From assembly GCA_038501625.1 (NCBI GenBank), contig JAZAYU010000931.1, positions 1 to 64,000 on the forward strand: DNA of 64,000 bases. The letters run 5' to 3'. The position numbers and the translations under genes are program-made. Numbering within the stretch: position 1 is the stretch's first letter; each line of letters opens with the position of its first letter. The notes beneath the pieces are model-generated. The model did not search any database. It was not told where the DNA came from and saw only the letters and a program-made list of their open reading frames with translations. The DNA is from Corbicula japonica. Taxonomy: Eukaryota; Mollusca; Bivalvia; Venerida; Cyrenidae. This document shows, piece after piece, positions 45,288 through 56,760 of this stretch.

Positions 45288-46024
45288 AGTAAGGATGATA
45301 CAATGATTTTTCTTTCTTCTTTTTAAAGTGTATGAACAAATTTAACTTTTGGTCAAATTTTAGTTCATTAAGTGAGGCTTAACATTTAGAAAGTGACTAC
45401 AGGTAAAAAAGAGTATGTATGTAATCATTTACCTCCACAGTTGTTGAGCTAGTTCCACTGAGAGAAACGATCTTGTTTTAAGCATTAACAACAAGGTTTG
45501 TAATACTGACGTAATCCCCAACCTGAGCTTTGATCTCAGTGGATTCCCTCCAAAGTGTTACTTTAGCTGTCCCTGTTGCATCCTGCACATGAATGTCTTT
45601 GATTGAAACCTCTTTCCCCTTCACACTGACCATTCTGACCTCTTCCTCCTGAAGTGTTAAATTGGGATTAAATACCGTTAACTTATATTATTGTCCAAGG
45701 AGAATGTTTAATTTGGTCAAGATAGGTATAATACAAGTTCCATGTATTGTAAATACTAAATGACTAATGTATGTACAATGTACTGTCTTTGCTATAATTC
45801 TTCTCAATGACGAAAAGGTGAAATACTTGTCTGGTCTAGTAAATCTAGTGTGAACATAAAAGTAGTACAGGAAATAGTCTTCTATACATGTACAAATACA
45901 ATTTCGTATGCTTGCGATAAAAGCTTTAAGGTCTTGGAATTGCTTTCCAATCCATTCCTGGAACGCCCAGTACTTAGCCACAAGGATAAAGTTTCTTGCT
46001 CATAGAAACAACTGATTGCTGCAG

Positions 46025-46098
46025 ACGGGGTTCAAACTCACACCATTTATTGCAATTTAAGTGCTCTATCCATTCTCCTACACCAATCCTGTTTTTAA
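46025..46098 (-). repeat. tRNA-like SINE head, intronic
   Basis: On the minus strand GTAGGAGAATGGATAGAGCA (A-box-like) and GTGAGTTTGAACCCCG (B-box-like) are spaced as in a tRNA. The anticodon arm does not fold well. A second SINE family, distinct from that at 27303-27700. Confidence 0.5.
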
Positions 46099-46222
46099 AA
46101 TCCATGAATATTGCCATTACTAAGCTGTGACAAATGGAAATGGGTCTGAAGAAAAAATTGATACGAAAGGGATGCACATTTTATTTTAAAGAGATAAAAT
46201 TTGCAAATATTATTGCCCTTAA

Positions 46223-46395
46223 CCCTTTACTCCATATATACACATTTTACCAGATCCAGATCAGCCAGCACATCTGTGCCATCTGATCTGAATCTGCAGT
46301 GGTTGCATCTTGGTCAGAAATAACCTACAGAATCTAAAAACAAACAGTGTAGATTCTGATCAGACAGCACTAAGGTGTATCTATGGGGTAAAGGG
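46223..46395. mobile_element. piggyBac-type MITE with TTAA duplication
   Basis: Inverted ends CCCTTTAC and GTAAAGGG lie exactly between two TTAA copies (46219-46222 and 46396-46399). CCC-starting ends flanked by TTAA are the piggyBac pattern. The 173-bp interior contains further inverted words (AGATCCAGATCAG, TCTGATCTGAATCTG, GATTCTGATCAG). No ORF. Intronic to the OB-fold pseudogene. Confidence 0.75.
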
Positions 46396-46579
46396 TTAAG
46401 GCTTAAAGTGCTAACATTTGCACCTGCAAAAGTAATTATTTATATGGTACATGACAAAAGAAAATGTCTAGATTGACATTTAATTTAGATTTCCAAATAA
46501 ACATAGTTATATATGATTTAAATTTTAATAAGAAATGAAATTTTGAAATAACTTGTTTGTGATATGTTCAATTATAAAA

Positions 46580-47030
46580 ATAAGTTTTTATGCTGCCGGA
46601 AGGGACAGCATTTAGTCTCCACCTTGTCCATCTGTTGTGCTTGGCCGGGTCATAATATGAAAATTCTTGGAGGAAATTTGTTTTTACTTCACACAATGGT
46701 AGATTGCACTGAGGCGGAGTGCAGTGCAAAAGAATCATAACTCTATTTTTCCAGTCATTGTATTATCTCGCTTTTAAAAAAATTGTCAGGAGCATAAGTA
46801 CAGAACCATTATGAGGTAATTTGTTTAATGTTCACACAAAGGTAGAGGGCAGTAAGGAGCAGTGCAGTGCACAGGAACAATAACTGCATTGACCATTTTT
46901 GAATTATCTCCCTTTTTAAAAAAAAATGCAGCCGAACTAGGAAAAGAAAGAGATAATTTTTTTAAACTTAATACAGAGGTGGATGATAATGAGAGGGAGT
47001 GCAGTGCACAGGAACCATAATTTTAGGTCA
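46580..47030. repeat. Diverged relatives of the 157-bp repeat
   Basis: GGAGTGCAGTGCA(A/C)A(A/G)GAA-CATAACT occurs at about 46718, 46858 and 46996, each with a following TTATCTC(C/G)CTTTT-type sequence. Compare the array at 25290-26700. The left end, GCTGCCGGAAGGGACAGCAT, may be a terminus. Confidence 0.65.
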
Positions 47031-47509
47031 AATATCCGTGTCACAGGCAGACTTATTCATTACCCTTAAAGTGTTGAACCCATTTTTTGATCTGATATTT
47101 TTTAGTTGTTCAACTAAAGCTTTAAGCCTTATTTTAACAAGTGAACACATTCTGCAAGGTTATTACTGTCCTGGTTATCTATTAACCTACACCACCGAGT
47201 ATGCCAATTGCCACATTTTGAATGAAATGGTGAGTTTATGAAGTACGAAATAAGCGTTTCAGTTTTGTACTTATGTATGTGTGTGTTTTCTTGGATTACA
47301 TGGATCAGATATGAATTGAGTCATCATATTTTATCATATTTTTATCATTGTTGCTATAAACTCTGTGGACTGTTGGAAAAACGCGCCATAAAAATGCCCA
47401 ATTGCCTACAATTGAGCCATTCTGCTTAACCAGATGCAGATCAAAGTGAGAGGTAGAAGGTGAACAACTATAAAATATCAGCATATAAAATGGATTCACC
47501 TTTGGAAAT

Positions 47510-47890
47510 ATCACAAGACTGTGTCACAGGGACTTGTAGTGAAAATTGATTTTCCTAAAAAACTGGAATACCATTATACCCAGAGCCTTCAAACTTCATA
47601 GGATGATAACCCTTAGTGAGTAGAGCCAAAAAAGCCAAAGTTCAAGGTCACAGGGACCTGTAGAGTGAAAATGGTTTGTGCATAATAACGAGAGTACCAT
47701 TACACCTAGATTTTCAAACTTCATAGAATGTTTGCACTTACAGAAAATAACTCAGAATGGTAAAGGCCAAGGTCACAGGAACCTATGGAGTGAAACTGTT
47801 TCTGTACTAGTACACCCAGAACCTTCAAACTTCATAGGATGATTGCACCTAGTGAGTAGAAGAACCAAGTACATGTACGTCAAAGTTCAC
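47510..47890. repeat. Degenerate tandem repeat, about 130-155 bp units
   Basis: AAGGTCACAGG(G/A)ACCT, GAGTGAAAATGGTTT-like and CCTTCAAACTTCATAGGATG words recur three to four times in the same order. Two short copies of CTCTGCTTTCTAGCAAGTAC follow at about 47917-47970. Confidence 0.7.
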
Positions 47891-48108
47891 AGGGCCCTTT
47901 GGAATGATTACTGTTTCTGCTTTCTAGCAAGTACTTTAACATCCCTCTGCTTTCTAGCAAGTACTTCAACATCCCAAGTGGATGACATGTCCTCAATGAG
48001 TTCCTTAGGGTCAGTAATTTAAAGGCCAGTGTCACAAGAACCTGTGGACCCTAGGCTGCTGCTTTGGGGAGCATACTTCAGTTTTACTTATCAACTTCAG
48101 ACAACTTG

Positions 48109-48515
48109 CAGTGTTTTTTTTATGCCAAATATTTGGAGAAATAGGGCCCCATTCCCCCCTCAAAATAGTTTATATTTTTCCCCCAAGTCCGATAAAAAAT
48201 TCCCCCTTTGCCAGTCTGTTACAGACCATTCGATAGTGAAGATGATAAATCTGAGTTTTGGATATGTTTAACGGATACCCCATCGATAGACAATACAGTG
48301 ACAAGAATAATTGATAAATTTGCAGAGACAGAAAAAGACATTGCACTGTAGACCACCGACTTTCTTTGAATTAAAAGATCAGTGAATACTTTGTAATGTT
48401 GTGTTTGACAGGCTGCAAGTATCTTCCAAATTTCCCTCTTTCCTCTGTTCGCGTCGCAATTTCCCCCTCCGAAGGGCTGCGACCCCCTTCCCCCAAAAGT
48501 GAAAAACAAACACTG
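48109..48515. mobile_element. MITE with CAGTGTTT ends, intronic
   Basis: CAGTGTTTTTTTTATGCC opens at 48109. Its inverted partner (AAAAACAAACACTG) closes at 48515. ACTTG is directly repeated on both sides (48104-48108 and 48516-48520). The interior has C-rich tracts (CCCCATTCCCCCCTC; CCCCCTTCCCCCA). It lies in the intron between the first two coding exons of the OB-fold pseudogene. Confidence 0.75.
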
Positions 48516-49095
48516 ACTTGTTTTAGAACTGTTTTGTCACACAAGTATAAAATTAACTTTATTCCATAGTGCCACGATGGCTTCGATACCCTTAAAGGGA
48601 GTAATTATATCCCATTAGCATGTCATTCACCAATCCACTAACCATATGACTAAAAATGATAAAGTAACTTACTTTCACTATTTTCCCAACAACACTTGTC
48701 TTTGCTTTTACTGGCGAAGACAGAGCCTCCTTGATTCATGGCTTGATCTCAGCCACAGAAGGAGTTAGAAGACCCTGGCATATCAGTCTATGATCTGCTG
48801 GAACAGACAGTCCTCCAGAAACGAACATTCTTGTCTTTTTTGTGGCAACTATGTATAAAGGATTTTCATCTTTTTTTTCTATGTAGTTGACAAGAAGAAC
48901 CACACTGTCAAACTGCAGTTTTGTGAAGTCAGAAGGATTGTAGCAGATAAGTTTATAACACCTACTGCCATCTGAAACTCCAACAGTCAGGCTTCTTTTG
49001 CTTGTTCCATCTTCTGAAGTATAGTCCTTGATGGCTGCTCTAGCCTGGATAGAAATTCTGATCTTTTCACCAAATGGCTTGCAAGACGTACTCAT

Positions 49096-50412
49096 CTGTA
49101 AATAAATGACACAGCTAGAAGTTACTTTGAGCAGTATAGTAATTTAAGGGGAAAAACATTCAAGTGTCTTTATGAAAAAGTACCAATATTAAAGTGTTTA
49201 CATAATGACTACTAAGAAAATTTCATAATAAATACATGTATCTATTTAAAAGAAAAACAAATACACAGGAATTAAATGAACAAATGTGCACGATTAAGAA
49301 GCTCTTTCAGAAATTGGAATATTTCAAATTAACATGTTGTAGTGTTAATTTGGCCACTGATTTAGTTTAACATCAAAACATTTCTTGTCTATCTTAAAAA
49401 TGGTAAAAAATGAAGTGATTGTAAGAAAGTTAGATATTTGGTAATACTTGTGTTTTGATTATAATCACACAAGTGGTTTTTCTAGTGTCCAATAATGATC
49501 ATGTTTACCTCTAAAGTATACAAGGCCAATATTCATTAACTATTCATATATAAATGAGTTCTGCACAGCATTTAATATCTGAAAGAAGTCCATAAGGTAA
49601 TATTTAGCAGAGTTTTGCTTGTTTGTATGAAGTTTTTAAGACAATTTTATTGTCTTTCCAGTCATATCTTGGCTATCAGTCCACCTGACCAGTTTTCCTT
49701 GGTATAATAGTATAAATGTATGATTCGACTGTTAAATGTGGCAGCTATCAAACAAGAACTACGCTATCGAATGCCAACCCTTTGCTGTTTAATTTTCCAT
49801 TACATTTTCACGAGTTGTCAATACTTTGATGTTTTCTTTGCAAACAGATGAGCTAATGAAAAGTCTGAAGAATAGTCTAGAATACTTAACCTAAGTAGTA
49901 ATGAAAAATTCACTTAAAAGCTACCAATCAGACCTGTAGGAAAGCCCTTAGTTAAAAAACGTAAAAAAAAATCAAATGAAATCAACTTCCGCTTGTTAAA
50001 CTGACCGTAGATCTATACTGTTATCAGTTCAAAAAAATCATCTTCCACTAGACAAACTGATCCTAAATCAGTTCATATGGTTAATTTTTTACATTTTATA
50101 TACGACACATCATCAATTTAGACATTTGAGGGCCAGTTGAAGTAGATCTAAAGCCTTACCAAGTCGTGAATTCCCGTGACTGGTTAGAACGTCAACACTT
50201 TGTGAAAGTTTTGGCACGAATAAATGCAGGAAAAAGGCACACTCACATAACAAATAAGAACAATTGAGTCTTACGGATCGTTTAAATACACTTACCTCTC
50301 TTGTTTCGCACTTGGAACTGTGTAAAATGATACTTTCTGCAACACCACAACAAAATGTCGATTTGCGGGAAAGTGACGCTTTTCGGAGTAGTTCGTATCT
50401 ATACGCGGTTTA
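49096..50412 (-). promoter_or_regulatory. 5' intron, non-coding first exon and presumed promoter of the OB-fold pseudogene
   Basis: A strong donor on the minus strand, GAGAG-GTAAGTG, ends a non-coding exon at 50296. The exon includes GAAACAAGAG and upstream CCAAGTGCG. The transcription start is probably within about 100 bases, close to the foldback element at 50413. No TATA box is evident. The intron (49096-50295) is AT-rich and shows no other gene. Confidence 0.4.
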
Positions 50413-52696
50413 CGGACATCCCGGACCAGCGGACATCCTGGACCAGACAACCCGGACCATATATAAGGACACCCGGACCACATTATAAATGCTGCCAGGT
50501 GATAACTTTTATGTCAGCATTAACGCATTAATAAACACTCGCTTAAAATGAAAATTAAACAACAACAGAAACAATTTGATTTGTTTCATAAACATAATTT
50601 TAAGTAATTTTCTTTGTAGACTCTTTCTCCGTCGTTATCAGAAAATAAACGACTGTTGTAAACCCAAAACTAGAGGCCTCTGATTGGCTGCTGGATGACG
50701 TCACACTTGCTTTCTGTATCTATTTTAATATTTTCTCTGCAGCTTCTTATGAACTAGGCCTATTGCTCGTCACAATAATTCATGATAAAACTTGACATGG
50801 ATAAAGAGAAAATGTGCACCCTTTGTGATAATAAAGAAGAGGTACAGCTTATACTTTATTAAACCAGCAACTAGACGGTGTAAACATCGCACTGCACTGA
50901 AAGACAAATGTTATGACAAACATTGTGAAGATTTTGTGCAACTCGAAGGTTTAACATATCTCAGTTTAGTAGGCATTCCATTCAAATAAATCATTGACCG
51001 AGAGTGAAGTGGCATTAAATTGCTATCAGCAACCCTGTTAGGATAATGGTAAACATGCATCTTGTAATATGACTCTGAGTTTGTTGTATTTTAATCCAAC
51101 ACTAACTGGTTTTAAACTGTTAATCTCCAGCAGCAGGTACTTTACTAGGATACCTGGGTTATATCCCCTGTATTTAAACCTCAAGGAAAGATAACTTAAG
51201 CTCGCTAAGGGCGCAGGGTACAGTTTCCGAGGCGGCTTTCGGAGTCTGGGACTGCGCGCGACGTCTTGTTTACTGAAAATACAAAATTTGTACTGCTAAA
51301 ATTGTGTTGTTGTATTTTCTGTGTTGGAGGGGGGTGGTATCATGTAAACAACAAGCAACTGGTCTACAGTAATTATCCTTCAGGATTTAATAAGACCTAT
51401 AAGCTCACCCCTACCCCTGTTTTTCCAGTGCAAAATTGCCTAAAATCCTACATATCCGAAAGCCTGCAAAATATTTCCTGCAGAGACTTTTGAAATAAAA
51501 CCTCTTTCCTGTTAATATTTAATATGTGCCCAATTCCCCAAGCAGATGGAAAGTGTCTCCCATCCAGCTTGATTTTTCAGCATTTGTCATTGAAATACCT
51601 CACCGTCAAATTATTCTCAGATGCAGCCGAGCAGACTGTGTTTTCATCCGGTTACTATTCAACTCAGAACATACAAAGCTACCATCCATGCATTTTAGCC
51701 ACCATGATCAGATTTCTTATTGCACAAACTATACATAATTTAAAAAGAATCTCACATTTTAAATTTAAACAATCATTTTAATGCATTTAATTCAAGGGTA
51801 CCCCAAATATTTAAAAAATCGACCGGGACCAAAGTGCGAAACTGTACCCTGCCCACTAAGGATTCTCTGGCGATTATAGTCGCCAGACAAAATTGGTTTA
51901 CTACTGTCGCTGTCTGCTGAAAGTCCAGACATGCGCAGTGAAACAGTCAATTTTCTTTGGTCCCGTATACTAACGTGTTGACTGTTTCACTGCGCATGTC
52001 TGTATTTCATCAGACAAGCAGACAGTAGTAAACCAATTTTGTCTGGCGATTATAGTCGCCAGAGAATCCTCAGCGAGCTTCAGTTATCTTTCCTTGAGGT
52101 TTAAAATAGGCTGTATATTCCCCACGCTTACAAGTACATCCTGCTGGAGATTAACTTGGAGTCATATTACAAGATGCATGTTTACCATTATCCCAACAGG
52201 GTTGCTGATAACAATTTGATTCCACTTCATTGTCGGCCACTAATTTATTGCCATACATATGTTTACAGTACTAAGATATCTTAAACCTTCGAGTTGCACA
52301 AATGCTGCACAATGTTTGCCATATCATGTCGTTCAGTGCGCTGTTGTAAACACCTTCTAGTTGCTGGTTTAATAAAGTATAAGCTGTACCTCTTCTTTTT
52401 TATCACAAATGGTGCATATTTACTCTTTATCCATGTCAAGTTTTATCATGAATTATTGTGATGAGCAATAGGCCTAGTTGATAAGAAGCTGGGGAGAAAA
52501 TTTTAAAATAGATACAGAAAGAACATGTGACATCATCCATCAGCCAATCAGAGGACTCTAGTTTTTGGTTTACAACAGTCGTTTATTTTCTGATAACGAC
52601 GGAGAAAGAGTCTAACTAACGTGGTCCGGGATGTCCTTTAACATACTCCGGGATGTCCCTAAATATGGTCCGGGTTGTCTGGTCCGGGATGTCTGC
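50413..52696. mobile_element. 2.3-kb foldback element
   Basis: The two halves are inverted copies. Terminal subrepeats of GGTCCGGGATGTCC type occur at both ends (50413-50485 and 52623-52696). The inner arm includes TCCGTCGTTATCAGAAAATA, CTTATACTTTATTAAACCAG, GTGCAACTCGAAGGTTTAA and ACATGCATCTTGTAATATGA. Arms meet at about 51965, where a near-perfect segment of about 90 bases (ATTCTCTGGCG through GCGCAGTGAAACAGTCAA) faces its reverse complement. Long inverted arms with terminal tandem subrepeats are the foldback-element layout. The left arm has about 130 extra bases (50486-50615) and a nested transposon. No transposase. Confidence 0.82.
51211..51855. mobile_element. Transposon nested in the left foldback arm
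   Basis: GCAGGGTACAGTTTC near 51213 is inverted as GAAACTGTACCCTGC ending near 51853. CTAAGG lies on both sides (51205-51210 and 51856-51861). Removing the 645 bases restores the collinearity of the foldback's left arm with its right arm, where CTGAGG occupies the site. Short ORFs inside (51266-51493, 51524-51781) are not recognised. Confidence 0.8.
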
Positions 52697-53016
52697 TTGA
52701 ATGTAAACGTAACAGAAATAAATACGATCACATGACAAAAAGATGAACTGTTTTGTTAATCAATATGCATAAAACTGTCTGTCCGTTTTACAATTACTAC
52801 TTTGTCCGACGTATGTACAAGCCTAAATGTGTTCAATCGGTATTAAAAGGTAGGAATTCATACAGCAGTAAAATTGATCATTTAGTACATTAAAAAGTAC
52901 TGACCATTTAGTACTTTAAAAGTTTACAACTAAGTGTTTAAAATGGCCATGACGCCTGACAAGTGATAGGGTATTACAATAACCTGAATATTGTGATAAC
53001 CTCTTGGAACTTCTTC
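52697..53016. other. Short non-coding spacer
   Basis: AT-rich sequence between two mobile elements; nothing recognised. Confidence 0.4.
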
Positions 53017-54137
53017 CCCAGCAAGCACAGGTATATCGGGCCAATATAGGCTTGCTGATATCAGTCTATGTTATTGGTCCGATATATTCCCGATATAAGC
53101 ATCCAACTGTATATTGCAATTATATAGTGAAAATATGTTCCATTCTATATTTTATTGATATTTGACATATTTCCGTCAAATTTTAGCGTCAATTTCTCAT
53201 ACTAATTCTCATTTTAAAAAGTCGAATCTTTCAATATCGGCCCAATTGCGGTGTGATATATGAACGAACATCCAAAAATCGACAACTCTGCAGGGAGGGT
53301 GTCAGATACAGAAATGAAGAAGACACGTTGGAAACCGGTAATTTTATGTTCTATATTTATTTTTAAAATTCGATCTGGTAAAAAATTTAATATTGTGAAA
53401 TTATTCGGACAAAAATGTTTAACTTTTAATTAGTTTATTCTCTTCATTCACTTCGGGACTAGCTGCGACGTATGCAACACGAAATTTAAAATCGCAAGAC
53501 TTTCAGTGATATACTCGGTAATTGCCAGTAAGCTTTGAAATTTTACTAAATCATTTATTTTAGTTCCTATTTTCAGTCATTTTTCTTTCCGTTTTATTAT
53601 GTTACTTTTGCAGTAAATGTGCAGGCACATCAGTTTACAATTGTCACAATTTTTCGCGACTTTGTTCTATGCAAAATCAAAATATGATTCGATAAAGTTT
53701 ATTAAACGATTAAAGATTTTAGATGAGCCAAGTAAAAAGATCACATTTTATCTGATTTTTTGAATCATTGTGTAAATTTTTGCAAGAATGACTGTGCAGG
53801 GGAAAATGCTTTTTACTAGAGACGATAATGAAATTTGATGCCAAGCTGATATAGAAATCTGATGATGGGTCGATATAGAAATCTGATGATGGGTCGATAT
53901 AAAAATCTGATGATTGGTCGATATAAAAATCTGATGACGGGCCAATATAACAATCTGATGATGGGCCGATGTCGATTTTATCTAGGAACAATATCGGCTT
54001 GATGTCGGAAAGTATGTTGGGCCGATATTACATCAACTTTGCAAGGCCGATTGTGGGCCGATATCTACTTCTGATGATGGGCCGATATTGAAGACATTAT
54101 CGGTCCAATGTTGGCTCGATATATAATGCTTGCTGGG
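53017..54137. mobile_element. 1.1-kb element with CCCAGCAAGCA ends
   Basis: CCCAGCAAGCA at 53017 is inverted as TGCTTGCTGGG ending at 54137. Both subterminal regions are filled with GGGCCGATAT/ATATCGGCCC words (53038-53110 and 53940-54125), giving many possible short stems. No transposase ORF. Confidence 0.78.
53845..53970. repeat. 24-bp tandem repeat inside the CCCAGCAAGCA element
   Basis: About five units of TCTGATGATGGGTCGATATA plus four bases. Because 24 is a multiple of 3, a minus-strand ORF shows an eight-residue repeat (DPSSDFYI). No evidence that it is translated. Confidence 0.88.
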
Positions 54138-54207
54138 TCGCCTTACTTAGTTGCAAGCCTAAATGAGTTCAAATGGTAGTAACCTTGAGAAATCGGTAAA
54201 TGCATTG

Positions 54208-54275
54208 GGGGGCTAAGCGCCCCCCAAAAATGATACTGCCTCTATCTGGCAGCGAACTTACTGAAGTATCATTCC
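54208..54275. repeat. GC hairpin and SINE fragment
   Basis: GGGGGGCTAAGCGCCCCCC at about 54210-54228 can form a stem. It is followed by ATGATACTGCCTCTATCTGG and CAGCGAACTTACTG, a decayed copy of the SINE 3' part (compare ATGATAGTGCCTCTAGCTGG at 27569). Confidence 0.55.
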
Positions 54276-54762
54276 ATTTCGCGCGAGTTCTATTTTGAGT
54301 ATTTCTCGCTTAATTAAAAGTCAAGCTAAAAAAGTGTTACAATTTGTGTTTAAAAGATGCGCAAATTAATGTCCACTCGTATATGGGATTTTCCATTTTT
54401 GTGCGAAAACTTGTCCCCGGGAAATGATACCACAGTATACAAAATATGCGAATAGTAAGAACATAATGAGCATTTCTTCTTTAAAATATAATGCCCTTAG
54501 TACATGTATACATTAACAAAGCAATTTCAGAAAACGTGTTCACACAATATTCTATCGCAAAATAAATGTTTATAAAACAAATACTAGATTGTTATTGTAA
54601 TCCGTCCAAAAATTCATTAAAACAAAACAAAAACTGGTTCAAATAAGTACTTGACCAGTACAATGTAGATGTATTGTTGCATCGTTGCTGTCCTGTGTTC
54701 TAAATAACAGCAAATGCGCTCCAATGACCTACCTCTGGCAGTTGAATAAAAATTGTATTATA

Positions 54763-55778
54763 CAGGGTGTTTCATAATATCTGTCCTTATAAGAAAGTTA
54801 CATATTTGGTATATTTCGATATCTATGATACCAAATTATGTTTCCTTTTTAAGGCAAAATACACACTTTTTACACAAACATTAAGTACAGGAAAAACGTT
54901 GACGTCATGATGCCATATATCACGTCATTTCATGTCGCACTGTTTCAGTAATTGCACCATGGAAAGAATATAACTGTAAAATTGTAAAATTAAATTATCA
55001 AACAAAATCACTGAAAATGGTAGTAAACACAATGAAAAGAAATTATCAAAATCTTATAAAGTAATAAGTAAATAAGTACAAAGAATAGTTAGAAGATTTG
55101 AAGAATTTGGGACAGTTGAAGACAGGTCACACAACAACTCTGGCCGACAACGATCTGCCAGAACAGTTGAAGCTTTTGAGGAAGTGAAGACAGTGATTAG
55201 TGATACTCCACAAAGTTCAGTGCGGAGAGTTCTGGTTGAGACAACTAACACGGCAAGTGTTTAAGCATCTACAAGATGTTGAAGTATGACATGAACCCGA
55301 TGTCACAAAATATCGATCATGCAACATCTAACAGAAAGTGACATGTCATATTTCACACTGGGAATGGGCGGCCATCCACTCTCCCCCCACCCCCCCATCT
55401 CAATCCCCTAGACTTCCACCTATGGGGATAACTGAAAGAGCGTGTATACACACCTTCTCCTCAGTCTGCTGATAACCTCAGATGTGCAATCAGAAACCTA
55501 AACAGAATTAAACGAAAAAAATGTTGCAAGGTGACTGACAATTTCAGATGCTGACTTGACGTCGTGATTGCTCAAATAGACGTCATACATTTTGTAAGTA
55601 TGGTGCAGTCCAGAGTGGACTGATACATGATTGCCATGCCTTGTTTATGTGAATTCTATCTACCAAAAATAAATGTTATTATGTCTGCTACAAGGTTTTC
55701 GTTTAAACACAACTGTGTCTTTTATTTTATAGAAATAACACTTTGATAAAATAAGGACACATATTATGAAACACCCTG
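54763..55778 (+). mobile_element. Tc1/mariner relic with transposase remnants
   Basis: Ends CAGGGTGTTTCATAATAT and its inverted partner (ATATTATGAAACACCCTG) are flanked by TA (54761-54762 and 55779-55780). The 1016-bp interior keeps a helix-turn-helix stretch at about 55082-55260 (RIVRRFEEFGTVEDR, SGRQRSARTVEAFEEV). It also keeps a late catalytic-domain piece at about 55380-55440 (HLNPLDFHLWG), close to the mariner consensus SPDLNPLDFFLWG, followed by LKERVY. The part between is missing or unrecognisable, and stops occur at 55262 and 55290. Dead element; subfamily not determinable by eye. Confidence 0.85.
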
Positions 55779-56722
55779 TATTACAATTATAGATAAATAC
55801 AGGTATCTCCATAACTGTATAATTTAGAACGTTGGTTTCGCAATATATTGTAGTATAATTATTAATGCACTTTATCCACTACATTTTAAATGATGATTGC
55901 ATCACTGTTTCCCTGATTGACGTCTTTATTTCGTTATATTAAATTAAATGTAGTTTTACCTTAAAACAAATAACATATAAGTGCAGTTAAAAGTACTTCT
56001 TGCTAAAGTTATACTCTCAACTGATTTACATCGATTGCTGCGTCAACAAAATATAAAAGAAAAGAAAATTTCGTAGATTTCTCTTTTTTTATTTCAAAGA
56101 TGCATCGTAAGAAGTTGAATGTGAAAATCTTTAATAACCCACTGGAATTGCAGCGAGTTATATGGCTTGAAATACCTGACCATAACGAAGATAATATCAG
56201 TTATGTTCCTCTAAATAGTCGGAAGTATATTACTGATGGACATAAGTAATAAAAACAAACAGATGACAAGAAAAGTAAGAGCATGTCGAGTAATAGTTAC
56301 ATTCCTCACCAACAAAAGATTGCCTACAAATTTCTTTGTTTTGACGGATTTATTTATAAACCGATTAATCAAACTCTCGAAAAGCTGCGACAAATCACTC
56401 ATTCACTCACTTATTTAATTATTCACTCAGTCACAATCAATCAATCAATAAATCAATCAATTAATCGTTCATTTGTTCATTCATCATCACAACCACCAAG
56501 TGATCTCCATCATTTTAAGAATCCTGGACTGTGATATATGCATGGGTAATATAACGTAGGATTCTTTCAGTTTTATATAAGTGAGATGATGTCAAATTTG
56601 TGGCAACTTTCCTGATATGACACCAATATTTATCGCTATAAAATGGTCTTGAGAACATCAACATATGTGTGTGCTGGCTTTCTTACTCATTTGCCTCGCG
56701 TGGTGTTCACAGAATACTATTA

Positions 56723-56760
<38 letters not shown>

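Larger units (their letters stand above)
44007..49095 (-). pseudogene. OB-fold (RPA/SSB-like) gene with two premature stops
   Basis: Three coding exons join in phase 0: 49095-48673, 45648-45433 and 44243-44007 (stop TGA). The ATG follows an acceptor directly, so exon 1 of the mRNA is non-coding (donor at about 50296). Exon 1 encodes KIRISIQARAAIKDYT, LTVGVSDGSRCYKL and FDSVVLLVNYI. Exon 2 encodes VSIKDIHVQDATGTAKVTLW and VGDYVSITNLVV, the beta-barrel pattern of an RPA70-type OB-fold. The C-terminal exon is acidic and then beta-rich (VLLLDDMREVRVPGN). Without the stops the protein would be about 291 aa, fitting a single-strand nucleic-acid-binding role. TGA at 48738-48736 and TAA at 45480-45478 interrupt it, and coding character resumes after each (IKEALSSPVKAKTSVVGKIV; NKIVSLSGTS). 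The TAA replaces a position where Tyr would be natural. Assembly error is the alternative. The introns are full of MITEs. Confidence 0.72.

Noticed and set aside
50792..50989. ORF in the left foldback arm with a CxxC word
   Set aside because: The inverted arm copy does not keep the frame and the segment is part of the non-coding foldback element.
53719..53991. ORF with an eight-residue repeat (DPSSDFYI)
   Set aside because: It is the translation of a 24-bp tandem repeat inside a TIR element, with no exon structure.
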